From: Dermacentor variabilis
Lineage: Eukaryota; Arthropoda; Arachnida; Ixodida; Ixodidae
Assembly (NCBI RefSeq): GCF_050947875.1
Contig: NC_134569.1
Coordinates: 201,379,627-201,443,626, forward strand
Length of the DNA stretch: 64,000 bases
Direction of reading: 5' to 3'
Below the pieces are notes generated by a model. That model was not told the origin of the DNA, searched no databases, and saw only the letters and a list, made by a program, of their open reading frames with translations. A program made the translations under genes and the position numbers. Below are positions 62,826 through 64,000 of the stretch, piece by piece; the first letter of the stretch is position 1; each line of letters begins with the position of its first letter.

Positions 62826-63227
62826 ACGGGAGAACCTACAGAGAGATACGCTTATTACAAACAATGAAATTACAAAGCATTGCTACATAGGAAGAAGGGA
62901 GTTTCCACCTCCTCACTATAGGCTAAACACAACACAAACAGTTACAGTTAGGCAATTACAAACGAAGTCTTATTATTCACCTGCACAAATAAAGGAATGA
63001 TATGACATTGCAGACATGAATATTATATGTAAAGCATGCAAAAAGGAGACATGAAGGCTTGAACATATGCTCTGGGAGTGCGGGTTGCTCGGCCCTGGCA
63101 TTTCCTGGAATCAGTTTTTAGGAATGATCAGATCCCCAGATCATATCGCTCAAGTCCTGGCTGTCCAGTACGCCCGTGATAGGGCTAGGAGGCTTGACCT
63201 CCGGGTCCCAACCAACCACAATAAAGT
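62826..63227 (+). pseudogene. LINE 3' end (C-terminal Cys/His domain)
   Basis: Plus-strand frames show 'NRREFPPPHYRLNTTQTVTV', 'IICKACKK' and 'LEHMLWECGLL', the C-terminal zinc cluster of RNase H-type LINEs, then 'VQYARDRARRLDLRVPT' before a stop. A 3' UTR with AATAAAGTTCC and a CTTCC tail follows. Stops and an indel break it. It is 5' truncated. Confidence 0.7.
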
Positions 63228-63320
63228 TCCTTCCTTCCTTCCTTCCTTGCTCCTTCTCCTCCTCCTCCTCCTCCGCCACCGCTGCCGCCGCCTCCTCCTC
63301 CTCCTCCTCCTCCTCCAGCG
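63228..63320. repeat. (TTCC)n / (TCC)n microsatellite
   Basis: A TTCC run changes into TCC/GCC units and back to TCC. It probably started as the LINE tail. Frames across it encode poly-Gly or poly-Arg by repetition only. Confidence 0.85.
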
Positions 63321-63639
63321 TACGTATATAGCATGCCCACTGCTATTAGTCCTTGAACAAAACGATGTGATATTTTGCATTTTGGGTGCACTCAGCTAAA
63401 CTACTTAGAAAGTTAACGCCGCGTTATGCAAGACCGCTATTCTTGCGTAATAGCCTGTAGAACGCTCACTGCCACATATTATGTTGCTTATGACGCATAG
63501 ATCACCTATCACGCGAACAACTTGCCTATTCTAAGAATCATATCATAAGAAGCCAACAAAGAAAGACACCAAGGATAATTCAGGGGAAATTACTTGTGTT
63601 TACTAATCTAAATAAAAAAATTCAATATTAAAGGAATCG
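63321..63639. other. No gene recognised
   Basis: AT-rich spacer. Confidence 0.4.
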
Positions 63640-64000
63640 AAAGTGGATGAAGAGACAACTTGCCGCAGATGGGGAACGATCCCACATCCTTCGTATTACG
63701 CGTGCGATGCTTTACCAATTAAGCTACCGCGGTGCCATCTTCCCACACGCTTTCTGGGGTGTTCATGTGTTACTACTAGAACTAACCCTGGGCGTGCTAG
63801 CTAACGCCACTACTCACAAACCTTGGCGGCGGATGTGGAACATCGTTCTGCCTTCAGGTAGCACGTGTGGGTTTATTTACCGGTTGCCTTCACCCAAAAG
63901 GATCACGTACTCGTGACGCCTGCGGCAGAAAGGATGTTCCCCATCCACCGCCAAGGTTTGTGAGTGGTGGCGATGGCTAACACTCCCAGGGTTAGTTCTA
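63640..64000 (-). repeat. tRNA-headed repeat with long inverted repeat
   Basis: On the minus strand, an A-box-like 'tagcttaattggtaaagc' (63725-63708) and a B-box-like 'gggatcgttccc' (about 63683-63672) mark a tRNA-derived head. To its right 63777-63852 and 63924-64000 are inverted copies (about 76 bases, around 85 percent alike by eye) with a 71-base spacer. The window ends within or at the edge of the right arm, so the unit may extend further. Confidence 0.65.

Noticed and set aside
63150..63399. Poly-Arg, poly-Gly and poly-Leu frames
   Set aside because: Products of the TCC microsatellite.
1..64000. Bacterial or endosymbiont origin of the window
   Set aside because: There are no compact genes, operons or bacterial families; spliced-gene-scale spacing, LINEs, SINEs and LTR elements are eukaryotic and tick-like.

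Overview
The window looks like genomic DNA of a hard tick (Ixodidae, probably a metastriate genus). The main evidence is three copies or fragments of a tRNA-Ser-like SINE that I recognise as the tick family Ruka (18756-18985, 61955-62085, 62370-62610), other tRNA-headed retroposons, and a dense layering of LINEs, Ty3/gypsy elements, MITEs and foldback repeats. There are no bacterial operons, ribosomal RNAs or CRISPR arrays. Only one ordinary host gene is clear: a two-CHHC-finger GTSF1/Asterix-like gene (55186-56010, minus strand), a predicted cofactor of Piwi proteins in transposon silencing. A possible coding exon lies at 45450-45524.

Layout. 1-5.2 kb: SINE pieces, a 730-bp near-palindrome (882-1610), and a dead CR1/jockey-type LINE carrying a nested RTE tail and a MITE. 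5.6-7.8 kb: a dead mariner interrupted by a LINE 3' piece, with a 6-bp target duplication visible. 9.4-11.1 kb: the 5' end of a decayed LTR element (LTR end, primer site, gag-like start). 11.5-12.9 kb: two tandem copies of a ~709-bp non-coding unit. 14.6-18.2 kb: a 5'-truncated LINE with endonuclease, RT and RNase H. 18.7-27.9 kb: Ruka, RTE fragments (one with a solo LTR inside), two MITE-like families and a TIR element. 29.3-31.3 kb: degenerate minisatellites and a solo LTR. 32.0-38.0 kb: a second LINE, split by a 698-bp TIR element and by a complete LTR retrotransposon.

The complete element at 37967-44928 (minus strand, 856-bp LTRs, target duplication CTGG) is unusual. Its pol order is protease, integrase, reverse transcriptase, RNase H, and its capsid region resembles a SCAN domain. 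Both features are typical of the Gmr1-like group of Ty3/gypsy elements. It has two frame breaks although its LTRs are almost identical. At 46367-51418 a PIF/Harbinger-like TIR element (target duplication TTA) sits in a ~150-bp tandem repeat. At 56699-61435 a very young LTR element (LTRs differ by one base and one 8-bp duplication; target duplication TTAG) has no pol. It encodes one intact 558-residue protein with a SAP-like N-terminus, an Arg/Glu coiled coil, a duplicated ~67-residue Ser/Cys-rich unit and nuclear-localisation-like basic runs. This non-autonomous element is the best candidate here for something undescribed.

The same N-terminal module (SAP-like helix pair followed by a charged coiled coil) begins the gag of all three LTR elements with readable gag. 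The GTSF1-like gene lies about 0.7 kb from the youngest insertion, so a predicted transposon-silencing factor sits inside a nest of recent transposons. All assignments come from reading the sequence; no database search was possible.
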